The notes beneath the pieces are model-generated. The model saw only the letters and a list, made by a program, of their open reading frames with translations. It was not told the origin of the DNA and searched no databases. Below are positions 1-9,275 of a stretch of DNA of 64,000 bases, one piece after another. This stretch comes from Dipteris shenzhenensis (lineage: Eukaryota; Polypodiophyta; Polypodiopsida; Gleicheniales). Position 1 is the stretch's first letter, and each line of letters opens with the position of its first letter. Both the position numbers and the translations under genes were made by a program. The stretch is taken from the NCBI GenBank assembly GCA_047967505.1, contig CM106541.1; one strand, given 5' to 3'.

Positions 1-2
1 TC

Positions 3-449
3 CAAGGCTATGAGGAATGGAATGATAACTTTTGTGGGCCTCTAAAAGGTAAGCCAAGGTAAGAGTTTAGACCAATGGTGGATGTTAAGCAAGGTGATTT
101 CGTCTTGGTGAGGCCATCAGACCCTATATACCCCATATGGCTTGGGGTTGCCGTATCAAGTGCCGAGATGGATGCTGCATCTCCTAGCTTCAAGAAATTA
201 TTAATTCAGTATTGAGCACCATCAGTTAAGCTCAATGATGCAGATGCCTATGTTGATTGTTGTTGGAACAAGTATTGGATAGAGAATAGGTTGGATCCAT
301 AGGTGTGGGAGTGTATTGATGCGGTCGTCTGGTCATGGTGGACATCAAAAGCCATAAATAGACCCAAGAAAATTAAGATTCCACAAAGGGTATGTATGAA
401 AGCATAGGAGAGCTTGCTTGGTATTAGAGCATAGAAAATGGTGTCGATT
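3..449 (+). pseudogene. Decayed protein-coding remnant of unknown family
   Basis: One reading frame starting at base 3 stays protein-like for about 145 codons but carries stops (at about 60, 213, 301, 406 and 448). Readable pieces include GDFVLVRPSDPIYPIWLGVA, ending in a W-L-G segment suggestive of a small beta-barrel, then a Trp-rich stretch (WNKYWIENRLDP). Several stops are explained by one transition: CAA to TAA, TGG to TGA and CAG to TAG (DP-stop-VWE). No frameshift is needed. I do not recognise the family; a captured host-gene fragment or the tail of a transposon protein are both possible. The 5' part lies outside the window. Confidence 0.5.
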
Positions 450-951
450 TTCTCCCTCTTAATCTCTAAAACTTCCATTGCAATGTGTGTTCTCATGTGA
501 TGTTTCTCAATTGTTGTTATCTTGTCAATGGATATTTGCATATTATTTAATATGACAAATTTCAGAAGCTGTCCTTCACCAACAACTACTTTGTTTCTAG
601 TGGTTCACTATGCATGGTGTTTGTTAACACCACCAATTGGTGTTTATTAACACCTCAAGTAAAATATACATGTCCCCAAACAGTGTTTATTAACACCACC
701 AAATACATGATTTTCAAACTCTGCCACAAATGCTTTTTTCCGGTTGTTATACGTAATGAAATGTTTCACAACCAATAAAGTTTTTCATAATCATTGGAAT
801 TTCCAAATATTAGCATATTCAATATTGGCAAAATTCCCACAATCAATGAAAATTTCCCAAATTTAATGAAGCCTTTCCCAATTTTAATGAAATCCACCCA
901 ATTTTGAAATTCCCAAAATGCAACTTTTGTTCCACTTTATCTAATATGGTG
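450..951. other. Non-coding, AT-rich stretch with three short palindromes
   Basis: No coding signal is seen. Three copies of a 16-bp near-palindrome with arms GGTGTT and AACACC lie at 616-631, 639-654 and about 682-697. An ACCAATTGGT palindrome sits between the first two. The rest is AT-rich sequence with runs such as tttcccaa repeated loosely at 840-910. Confidence 0.5.
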
Positions 952-2180
952 TTATTGGTTACCTATAAATTTTGCTAATGGTTTGATAGGACTAATAAAA
1001 TCTAGCCCCCACTTTTGGAATGATCCCAAAGGGAGAATGGGTTGATGAGGCATTCTATCAGTATCAAGTGGTCTATCATCCCTCTGGCATGGTAAACATG
1101 CCTTTGCATAATTGTGAGCAAATTTTAACATAGTAGGGCACCATAAACTGGCTTGTAAGATTTTCTTACCTTTAATGTATAAAGAGATATGTCCTCCTAC
1201 TACTCCTCCCTAAGATTCTGCCAAGATAACCTTTTGTTCATGACCTTGCACACATCTTATAATGACTTGGTCAATTCCCCTTCTATATAAAACACCAACA
1301 ATAACAAAAAATGGCCTACTTTATAAAACAAGTTTTTTCCTTTGATCCCTACTTAATGTTTTAGGAATCAATCCATCAGTAAGAAAAAAGAGCATCTTAT
1401 CATACCAGTTTGGGGGTTCCTCAATTCTTACCATGAAAATGCTTGCATCATATAGTTCATCTAGTATACCTATTGGAGCTTCCCGTGATGCCAGCCTGCT
1501 CAAATAATTTCCAGGTCTATGTACAATGCTATAGTCAAATTCCTACAACAAGAGCATCCATCTGGCCAATCTTCTTGTCAATTGTAGTTTGTTGACCAAG
1601 TAGATAAGTGCTTGATGATCCACTGACCTGCCATAACATCTAACAGAGAATCACAAAATGGTAGAGGAAAAGGATCAGTAATGGTGGCAGCATTGAGCTT
1701 TCTGTAGTCAACACAAATTTTGAGTTTTCCATTCTTCTTGGGGACAATTACAATGGGTGATAGCCACATAATATGTGTGAGAGGTATCACCATGTAATAT
1801 GTGTGAGAGGATAGATGGAGCCTACTCTCAGCAACTTGTCTGTTTCTTCCTTCACTTGTTTTTCATAAATTGGGTTCATTTTATATCTGTTTTGCACCAC
1901 TAGAACAACATCCTTTTTCAAGTTGATCCTATGTTGGCCGAACTTTGGGTCTACCCCCTTCATGTCTATGTAATGCCATTGTGTGGGTCTTGGCAGTGAC
2001 TCACGTGTTGTGGGGGTGTCTATATGGAGCTCTTTACAAAGGTCCATCTTCTTAGGACTGGGGTCTTCCAAGATATTAAGATGTAGGCTCATGATGAAGA
2101 TGTCTTTGGCACAAATAGGTTCTTGTTCAATGGGGTTTAAGACAAAGATGAATACTTGGATCCACAAGACATGCAAATCT
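952..2180 (-). pseudogene. Ty3/gypsy pol relic (RT, RNase H end, integrase start), internally deleted
   Basis: Read from 2180 downward. A gypsy RT N-terminus (INLKKDVVLVVQNRYKMNP, then KQVKEETDKLLRVGSIYP) leads into the RT fingers motif SPIVIVPKKNGKLKICVDYR and KLNAATITDPFPLPF at about 1770-1660. The palm with the YxDD box is missing: the sequence jumps to the end of RNase H (HQALIYLVNKLQLTRRLA, about 1610-1560) and the HRPGNYLSRLAS linker. An integrase zinc-binding region follows (CLPCQRDDRPLDTD, about 1110-1070), then the core start QKWGLDFISPIKP with the first catalytic Asp, where similarity fades. Several stops and frame changes are present. A short duplication of the PLTHI(M/T)W segment lies at about 1790. 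The gene encodes retrotransposon polyprotein and is certainly non-functional. Confidence 0.85.
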
Positions 2181-2616
2181 TCTTAGCTACAGGTTTGGAG
2201 GGGGAGGCTAGGCCCTCTAGTGCACCTCAGCGTCGAATCATCAGTGTAAGGTTCCCCCGCAATTTAGGCTAGTTGTGCTCTTGTTAGGCAGCATGGTATG
2301 TAGAGGGGGGAAGAGGGTAGTGGAGGGTGCAATCATGCAATAGAAAAGAAATTGCATGAGTGGGGATATCGGGGCAGTCCCACTAATTCTCATGGTGGAG
2401 GGAGGGTATGGAGGGGGGCACATTGGCCCATGAGAACATAGGAGGGGGGATATGGGTATCAGAGGATAGATTTTGAGTATACACTGGAGGGAAGGGAGGA
2501 GGAGGTAGACTGGGCCATTTGGGAGGTGGGGCGTGTGGTGGCTGGGGTAGGGATAGCTGGTCGGGGCAGTGGGGGGGATGTGTAAGAAGTGTAGCAGATC
2601 AGCAAAGTGAACCATG

Positions 2617-2815
2617 GCAGGGGCACCCATGAATCCTAGATGGATCCATAGTGGAAGATCTGCCCTACCCTACTCTACCCTCATAGGGGGTGAGCACACC
2701 ACAATGCAACACAAGCCCTCACTCAGCCTACACTAGCCTCTCATGGGGTGGGCACACCCACAAGCAAGGCCGTCTCTCTCTACAATGTGACATCAGGAGA
2801 TGTTGACCTCCAACA
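2617..2815. repeat. Direct repeat, copy 1 of 2
   Basis: About 190 bp starting ggcaccca and continuing agatggatccatagtgg is repeated at 4314-4505. The copies share the same order of landmarks: ctgccctaccc, agccctcactcagcct, gcaaggcc, ctct and tgtgacat-aggagatg. They are imperfect and flank about 1.5 kb of non-coding sequence. They could be LTR fragments of a small element, but clear TG/CA ends and target duplications are not seen. Confidence 0.6.
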
Positions 2816-3666
2816 TCCCCTCTCAACTTCTAAAGGGAACATGATCAATAGGGAGCTGACTTTGGTGCTTGAACAACTAGAGGAATCCATCGTGTGATGC
2901 TCCTTATTAAAGACAACCATAGATACTATCAGAGAAGGCCCTTGTTGGCACGAATTGTCTCAGCACAATCACTGGAAACCTGGTACCATTGCTCCCAGGC
3001 CACAGGTGCTAGATGTATCCCTTTGGTCCGGTACTAGTATAATAATCCATTTGGTGCAACAGTCCAACGGATACTAATGTAGGTGCAAGGTCTGATTCCT
3101 TGCATAGGTGCCTCTATCTTAGAGATATATAGCCCCCTTGGAAGCCTCCTCTCAGGTCCAAACTAGGACATTGACCATAGATCGATGAACTGCAATGCTC
3201 CAATAACATTGGACATCTAATAGTTCACAAGGATCAATCAATTGTGTCTAGATCTTTGCATCAGCAAAACTAGAAATTTTGCCTTGATCTCCGTCATCTC
3301 AGCAGAGTAGACATGTCTAAGTGAAGAGGAAATCGAGCTGGAAGAGAGAGTGGATGCCAAAAGAAGGTAGAGAATGGAAATCATGGAAGAAAGGAGAGGA
3401 GAGGGCTCAAGAAGATGATGAAGGGGCTGAGAGCCTACGTACCTTCACACCTTTGCTATCTCGATCCTTAAGAACTACTCCTTTCGATTCTGAAAACACC
3501 CTTCAAATTCATGCCTTCGTTGAGTCCACACCTCCGCACACTCTTTCTCACAAACACTTTCGAATAGTAGCCTTTGCACTCCTCTTAGTGTGCTAGCTCC
3601 ACAGCCCTCCATTCCTCGGGTCTCTAGGAAACCATGGCTTTATTCCATGTGAGAAGTGCAATGGAT
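2816..3666. other. Non-coding stretch between the direct repeats
   Basis: I see no convincing coding region. The sequence contains a short open stretch on the plus strand at 3321-3596 without recognisable motifs. It may be untranslated or LTR-like sequence of a retroelement, but no ends can be fixed. Confidence 0.3.
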
Positions 3667-3667
3667 C

Positions 3668-3668
<1 letters not shown>

Positions 3669-3732
<64 letters not shown>
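3669..3732. repeat. (AG)n microsatellite
   Basis: An uninterrupted dinucleotide run of about 31 AG units. Open frames across it on both strands (Arg-Glu or Ser-Leu repeats) are artefacts of the repeat. Confidence 0.95.
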
Positions 3733-3733
<1 letters not shown>

Positions 3734-4313
3734 AAACCTCTCACACAAACAATTAAGAAGGAGAGAAGAAAGCACACAAGACTACAAGGGATCTCAGGAC
3801 AAAACCCTCAAGAATGGTGGGGAAAACCTTTGCTATAGATATGCACCAATGCTCTACAATGAGATGAGAACCAGTGAGGGAAGGGGGCCTGTATATAGGC
3901 AGCATCTCCTTCCCTAGTTAGCTACAACAAGGGGGCTAGATCCCCTACTCTAGGGGCCAACTAGCTTAGCAAGGTGGGCCGACCCACTTCCTCTAGGGCC
4001 GACCCCACCCTCTAGCCTACAAGGGCTGCAACACAACCTATAAAGGGCTACCTCTCTCCCCCTAAGTAGGCCGACTCAGGTGCCTCAGCAACCTGCCTAT
4101 AAGAGGGATGACATGCAAGTTGAACCCCTACCCATATGCATGACAGGAGCTGCACCAAGAGGGCCACCTCCAGCCCTCTAACAAACTGCTATATATCCAA
4201 ATAGCGGGGGCTAAAACCCCTGCCTATGGGCCAGCCAACAGGCAACCAGAGGCAGCCACACAAGCCCTCAACACTGCTCATCAAAGTGCACTACAAGAAG
4301 GATTAACCTGTGG
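3733..4313. other. Non-coding GC-richer stretch with a TATA-like site
   Basis: No coding signal. The sequence ggcctgtatataggcagc near 3889 looks like a TATA box of an LTR-type promoter. Motifs such as gggccgacccca recur at about 3970-4010 and again near 5440, suggesting related repeat material across 3.9-5.5 kb. Confidence 0.3.
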
Positions 4314-4505
4314 CACCCACGAAGCCTAGATGGATCCACAGTGGGCAAATCTGCCCTACCCTTCTCTACCTTCACAGGGGGTAGGCACACCCACAACACA
4401 GGCCCTCACTCAGCCTATGCAAGCCTCATGTGGAGCAGGCACACCACACAAGCAAGGCCCTCTCTTTCTAAAATGTGACATAAGGAGATGTGGACCTCTA
4501 ATAGG
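4314..4505. repeat. Direct repeat, copy 2 of 2
   Basis: Imperfect second copy of 2617-2815 in the same orientation, about 1.69 kb downstream. It starts ggcacccacgaagcctag and ends in tgtgacataaggagatg. See the first copy for interpretation. Confidence 0.6.
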
Positions 4506-4554
4506 ATGATGGGCCAGCCACTCTTGCATCAAGCATGAGTGTATCAACTCGCTT

Positions 4555-4670
4555 CTCCTTGTCCTTCCCTTGCTCCTGTTGCATGCAAGCTCATCTTCTC
4601 TTTCCCTTTTTCTTGCATCTCTTTCCCTTTCCCCTTTTTCTTGCATCTATTTCCCTTTTCCTTTGGCCAC
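4555..4670. repeat. Pyrimidine-rich tract with short tandem units
   Basis: The unit ctttccctttttcttgcat is repeated two to three times with small changes inside a CT-rich run. Open frames rich in Phe, Ser, Leu and Pro across it are by-products of the composition. Confidence 0.7.
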
Positions 4671-5764
4671 GAGTTCAAATGTCATTTGCATTTTGCATTT
4701 GGTACGAACCTCGGTCCATGTCTCCTTGATGGAGGTTGCCCACCTGCTGCCGCACATGGGAGTTCCCATTATCAGTGGAGGGGAATGAGTGTATCCATCT
4801 CTGCTGTTGGAGGGCTCTAGGATCCACCATCCTCTCTCGCACAAGCAGTCATGTGCAGGGTGGCCAAACTCATGACATCATAAACATTGATTAGGTTGCC
4901 TTGTGACAACCACCTTCTTGTTGGAAAGGTCACCTCCCCATCTGTAAGCCCCCATATGAGGAGAGCATGGGGGAGGGAGACCTAGGGCATGTGCCCAAAA
5001 GACTCATGATGAAGAGGGAGCTACCACATGGGCAGTACCTCACATGGAGAGGGCTAAAAAGGCTGCCACATGGGCAGAACATGGGCTACCATGTGGGGAG
5101 CACAGAAGCCTGGTAGAGGTGCCTCAAGGACTATGCATATGGGCTGGAATAGCAGGCCCCTTATAGAGGTGCACAGGAGGGTGGACTGAGGTGACATGTG
5201 GTGTAGCCAAGGCACACACGTGTGGGCAGTACAAGATAAGCAGAGGCGGGTGTACTGGCCGACCATCCTTGTTGAGCTGGTTGGATTGGTTGGAGCCACA
5301 GCCAACCAAGCCTTATATAGGGAGACACAAGGGGCTGGGACCCTGCCTTGGAAGGAGGGCTAAAGCCCTTGGAGTGTGGGCCAAAGACCCTAGAAAAGAG
5401 GGCCCTAACAGGGGCTGCCTACAACATGTATTCCTATAGACTAGGGTCGGCCCAAATAGACCCTGAAGTCGGCTAGTTTGGGTCTAACATGTCTTTTTAG
5501 AGCCTCAAAATGAAGACCCTTATCCCAAAAGAGTCCCCTCTGCAATATGGCTACCCTCAAGGGCGAGAATCGCTTATAGCCATTATGATATCTCTACTTG
5601 TGATGGTGAATGCCCAACTATCCACCCAAACTCTATGCAGGATCAGTAGTTCGTAGCCTGTTCCTTGAGCATTGCTAGTTGCTGTTATGTCAAAAGCCAC
5701 TGGTAGGCATTTGGTGGGGAGCACTATGAGGGTTCTCTTGTTCCTGATTGTTGTCTTCTATACT
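4671..5764. other. Non-coding stretch
   Basis: No recognisable gene. The sequence is rich in short recurring phrases such as ccacatgggcag (about 5025 and 5067) and gggccaaagaccct. It looks like old retroelement LTR or untranslated sequence. Confidence 0.3.
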
Positions 5765-5955
5765 AGAAGAATAAACCACTCTTGAACCATCCATGGAGAG
5801 GAGGAAGAATTAGGTGTGACAATTAGAAAGAAGGGAGGAGTAATGTTGAGCGAACATACCAGAAGAAAAACCACTCTTGAACCAACCATGGGGAGAAGGA
5901 AGAATTAGGTATGACAAGTAGAATACAAGGAGGAGTAACTTGAGTGAATATATGG
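5765..5955. repeat. Tandem duplication of about 96 bp
   Basis: The segment beginning agaaga-aaccactcttgaacc at 5765 is repeated from 5861 with scattered substitutions; the second copy ends near 5955. Both copies contain atgg-gag-aggaagaattagg and aggaggagtaa. No coding role is seen. Confidence 0.85.
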
Positions 5956-7465
5956 GTCAGATCATAAATGGAGAGGCGTGGAGGAGAATAACACTAGAGA
6001 GAATAGTCCTAAGATTGAAGAAGAGGTGATGAGCATGGGCACAAGATTTTTGTTTCACTTGCAATGCTTTAATTTACCTATTTCTCGGAAGAGCTTAAAT
6101 TCTTTTGCACTCAAATGGGTATTACCTTCTTACTATTGAGATATTGTATGTTAATGTAGGTTGTTGAAAATGGTGGAAAGAAGATAGAGATTGCTATTGT
6201 GAGCTAGGGGCAAGGCTTGTTATTGCTAGAGGATTTTGAAGTTGAATAAATTGTGGTTGGACTAGCAAAAAGGTTGTTGCTGAAGTTGCAAAGAAAGGTT
6301 CTCTAAGAGATAAGTATATATGTGGAAAGAGGATTCTATGAGGAGGTATATTTAATCTTATTATTTGTGATTTTCTTCCAACTATTGGGATCACATGTAG
6401 GCTTGTTTTCCTACCTTGTCTTGCATGCACATATGTACGTAGAACAATAAGTTAGCTGATATAGGTGCTCATGCACTCACATATGTCACATGCCAGTAAG
6501 CATGTTTAAACTCTACACTTCTCTGACCATCTTTGCTCTTTGTGATGTTTTAAAATGGGTCTCAAATGCTTGTGCTATGCCTCCTTATTAATAGGCGGCC
6601 TCCTCCAATGTATTGGGTTGCTTGAATAATTGAGACTAGCTCTTGTTTTATTAACAAGGTCATTAGTGTAAGCACAATGGAAGTCAATCACGCTTGTTGA
6701 ATATCTCTGTTGGTGGGGTGTTTTGAAGTTATAAATCAAATCACAATTACAGTCTTCGCAATTTAACATTGTTTTTTGTATTAAGACATTTATGTGGGAT
6801 TTGGTCTCATCTTTTGTTATTTTGCAATTGATCTCAAGAGGAAAGGTTAGAATCCTGATGGACCAAAGTGTCAACCTAACAATAGAAGCCATAGTCTGTC
6901 CCCCAGTTGGATTGGACAAGGACAACAGTTCTCGTAGCCTTGTATGAAATGGTTTGAATTCTTCAAGAGGCTAGATGGAGTGTTAATGACAAACCAGTTC
7001 GTGATTAGATAACAAGGAGCTTATTTCTCCAAGGAGACATGATCCTAGCCTAGTAGATGATGGAATTTGTCATATATTGTAGGACTATTTTTTAGCATGC
7101 AATATTTGGAAGTGATACTCTATACTTTCTTCTAAAGAGGTTACACTCTTGAAATATTCAATTGCCATTTCTACCTAATTTCTAGGAATCTTAAAACAAG
7201 TTCTTTCAATAGAGGGAGACAAGGTCATTGGCACTTTTGGATACACAGATTCAAGAGGATTTGGAGGGAGAAATTGAGGAGTGTAATGGTGAATCGGTAG
7301 TCAAGGGACATAGTGAGATTGAAGTTAGTGAATCTTTTGAGACTTTGTGAGTTCTATAGTTGCACAAAAGGGAAATCCTTTCTCTTAGAAGGATGTTAAG
7401 AGTGCTTTCTTGATTGAGTTTTTAGTATCAGAAAAGTGTGTCCAAAAATCATAGGAAGTTATTTG
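5956..7465. other. Non-coding stretch
   Basis: No supported gene. A 116-codon open stretch on the minus strand at 6575-6925 has no motif I recognise. The last 250 bases before the MRS2-like exon contain a possible coding-like frame (about 7230-7350) that could be degraded upstream exon sequence, but I cannot establish this. Confidence 0.3.
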
Positions 7466-7966
7466 TAGGTTGGAAAAGGCATTACATTGACGAAAGCAAG
7501 TGAGGCCTACCCTATTTTAGATGAGCTGACTTCAAAACTCAATACACTAAATTTGAAATGTGTTCGTAGACTCAAAAGCAAGCTTGTTTCTTTGACTAGT
7601 CGTATGCAAAAGGTAATGTCTTGCAATATTGGGGAAATATTTGTAATGATGTTCTTGAGTAAAATGTCTAATTGATTTGAATAGATAACACTTTACTCTC
7701 TTTGTGTATATAGATTAAATTGCAGAAATCATATAATTTACTTCTTTTACAGGTAAGAGATGAAATTGAACAATTGATGGATGATGATGGAGATATGGCA
7801 GAGACGTATTTGATTGAAAATGAGCACATGGAGTTTTCCTTTCAACTCATGTTATTTGGGACTAAAGCATCTATGTCTGCCTCATATATGTTAAATTTCA
7901 GTACGAGTTGATGATGCAATCATTAAGGATGCTTGTATATTGAAAGCAAATGATGAGATTCAAACA
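7466..7966 (+). pseudogene. MRS2/MGT (CorA-type) magnesium transporter pseudogene fragment, intron retained
   Basis: Members of this family are membrane Mg2+ channels of plants and mitochondria. The diagnostic cytosolic helix is clear: AYPILDELTSKLNTLNLKCV followed by RRLKSKLVSLTSRMQK at 7501-7612. A 140-bp intron with GTAATG donor and TTTTACAG acceptor (7613-7752) follows. The next exon reads VRDEIEQLMDDDGDMAETYL, a hallmark of MRS2. Similarity then fades and the frame ends at 7911. The upstream helix is reduced to a possible LEKAL remnant and the GMN-containing membrane domain is absent. Because the intron is retained, this is a genomic fragment rather than a retrocopy. An LTR element inserted immediately downstream (target duplication at 7967-7971). 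Family assignment is confident; function is lost. Confidence 0.8.
7613..7752 (+). other. Retained intron of the MRS2-like pseudogene
   Basis: It starts GTAATG after the codons R-M-Q-K and ends CTTTTACAG before V-R-D-E. Removing it joins two parts of the conserved MRS2 helix in frame (phase 0), which supports both the intron and the family call. Confidence 0.8.
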
Positions 7967-7971
7967 TTGGG
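7967..7971. repeat. Left 5-bp target-site duplication of the LTR-LTR element
   Basis: TTGGG directly precedes the LTR start (TGTTAGCTC). The identical TTGGG follows the end of the second LTR at 16331-16335. Confidence 0.75.
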
Positions 7972-8224
7972 TGTTAGCTCTTTCTTACGGCTTCCATAGG
8001 AAGAGCAGGGTTTTCATAGTGTGCAGGGTTCCGAGGCTTTTTGTAACCTATAGATATATTGGGGTTGTCATTTGTAGTATACGTGTAGCTTAGGACCTCG
8101 AGTCATGTTCCATTGAGAGACGTAGGCTTAAGTGTGGTAAGCAAACATAGTGCATGCATGTGTAAAAGGAACGTGTATCATCATGGTTGAGGTAGTGAAG
8201 GCTTTCGCCTTCATTGGGAGTTGC

Positions 8225-8505
8225 AGGGTTTAGGAGGAGTTTCAGGGTTAGAAGGAGGTTCTAGGGTTAGAAGGAGGTTCCAAGGTCTAGAAGGGGTTCC
8301 AGGGTTAGAAGTTCCAAAGTTTAGAAGGAGGTTCCAGGGTTAGAAGGAGTTTTAAGGTTTAGAAGGAGGTTACAGGGTTAGAAGGAGTTACAAGGTTTAG
8401 AAGGAGGTTCCAGGGTTAGAAGGAGTTCCAAGGGTTAGAAGGAGGTTCCAGGGTTAGAAGGACTTCCAGAGTTTAGAAGAGGTTCCAAGGTTTAGAGTAG
8501 AGTAC
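8225..8505. repeat. Minisatellite with ~19-bp unit inside LTR A
   Basis: Imperfect tandem units close to agaaggaggttccagggtt, alternating with agaaggagttccaaggttt, repeated over about 280 bp. The same array recurs at 15205-15445 (LTR B) and about 16950-17125 (LTR C). Confidence 0.8.
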
Positions 8506-8579
8506 ATGGTGGAGAACTCCTCTCCCTTGTAGATCATGGAGATTAAGGGTTGAGGAACTAAGGGTTTAGGGGGAGCATA

Positions 8580-8760
8580 GGAGTGGGAGAGGAAGAAGGT
8601 GTAAGAGCATGGGGGAGAGAGGAGAGAGGAGAGAGGAGGAGGAGGAGGAGGAGGAGCAGGGAAGAGGAGGAGGGAGGAGGAGAGAGGAGGAGGAGGAGGG
8701 AGGAGGAGGAGGAAGAGGGAGGAGAAGGAGGAGGAGGGAGGAGGAGAGGGAGAGGATGGG
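8580..8760. repeat. GGA-rich purine tract
   Basis: A long, almost pure purine tract of gaggaggagg type on the plus strand, repeated in LTR B (15540-15710) and LTR C (17205-17440). It makes long Arg/Glu/Gly-rich (plus) and Pro/Ser/Leu-rich (minus) open frames that are not genes. Such tracts can form triplex DNA or stall polymerases. Confidence 0.85.
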
Positions 8761-8884
8761 TTGCAAGGTTGGAGGAGAGGGGAGGAGGAGTTGCAAGGTT
8801 AGGACATGCTTTTGGACATGGAGTGCAAGGAAGCATGGACACTTGAGACAATTGCTTGGAATACCAAAGTAGAGCTCAACACAA

Positions 8885-9249
8885 TGTGAAGAGAGTGGGA
8901 GAGAAGTAAGGAGTCTCACTTGCAGCTTTCTCACATACACAATGGTGGGGGAATACACACAAAGGTGGAGGCTGAAAACAGTTTTTTCTCTTCTTAGTTG
9001 TAAAAGCAAAAAGAAAATCTCTCTTAGTACAAAAGGAATAGGTGAACCCTATATGTGGGTCTCAAACCAAACTCAGCTAACCTAGGTGGCATACTAATTG
9101 AGCCACTAACTAGAGTACATAAAGATGGCTGTCATCTAGCTATTATTCATGGGTGGTGTACCAACTGCATCTGCAGCTATAACAAGTCGGTGACATAAAC
9201 GCACAACGGTCACCCTGGCATATCACGAGTGGAGCTCGATATCTCAACA
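8885..9249 (-). repeat. 3' LTR of the copia element
   Basis: Plus-strand ends TGTGAAGAGAG...CTCAACA. It matches 14078-14434 with scattered differences (for example tgcagctttctcac against tatagttttttgac). It is 365 bp long. Confidence 0.9.
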
Positions 9250-9258
9250 CTCCCCCTC
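9250..9258 (-). promoter_or_regulatory. Polypurine tract of the copia element
   Basis: Minus strand GAGGGGGAG directly adjoins the 3' LTR (TGTTGAGATATC). This is the expected primer site for plus-strand DNA synthesis in a Ty1/copia element. Confidence 0.85.
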
Positions 9259-9275
9259 AAGCTCAATCCCAATTC

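Larger units (their letters stand above)
7972..8884. repeat. LTR A, left part (split by the copia element)
   Basis: It begins TGTTAGCTCTTTC. It contains a ~19-bp minisatellite (8225-8505) and a purine tract (8580-8760), and ends in ctcaacacaa where the copia LTR starts. The uninterrupted LTR B shows the pre-insertion sequence caacacaatgccccaaac. Confidence 0.75.

Noticed and set aside
2241-2630. 129-codon Pro-rich minus-strand open frame next to the first gypsy relic
   Set aside because: It could be gag, but it shows no gag motif or zinc knuckle and the composition (G-rich plus strand) explains the open frame.
2617-4505. The direct repeats at 2.6 and 4.3 kb as LTRs of a complete element
   Set aside because: No TG/CA ends, target duplication, primer-binding site or polypurine tract could be fixed, so they are reported only as repeats.
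8558-8872. Arg/Glu/Gly-rich and Pro/Ser/Leu-rich open frames on both strands, repeated at 15.5 and 17.2 kb
   Set aside because: Products of a GGA purine tract within LTRs, with no conserved domain.
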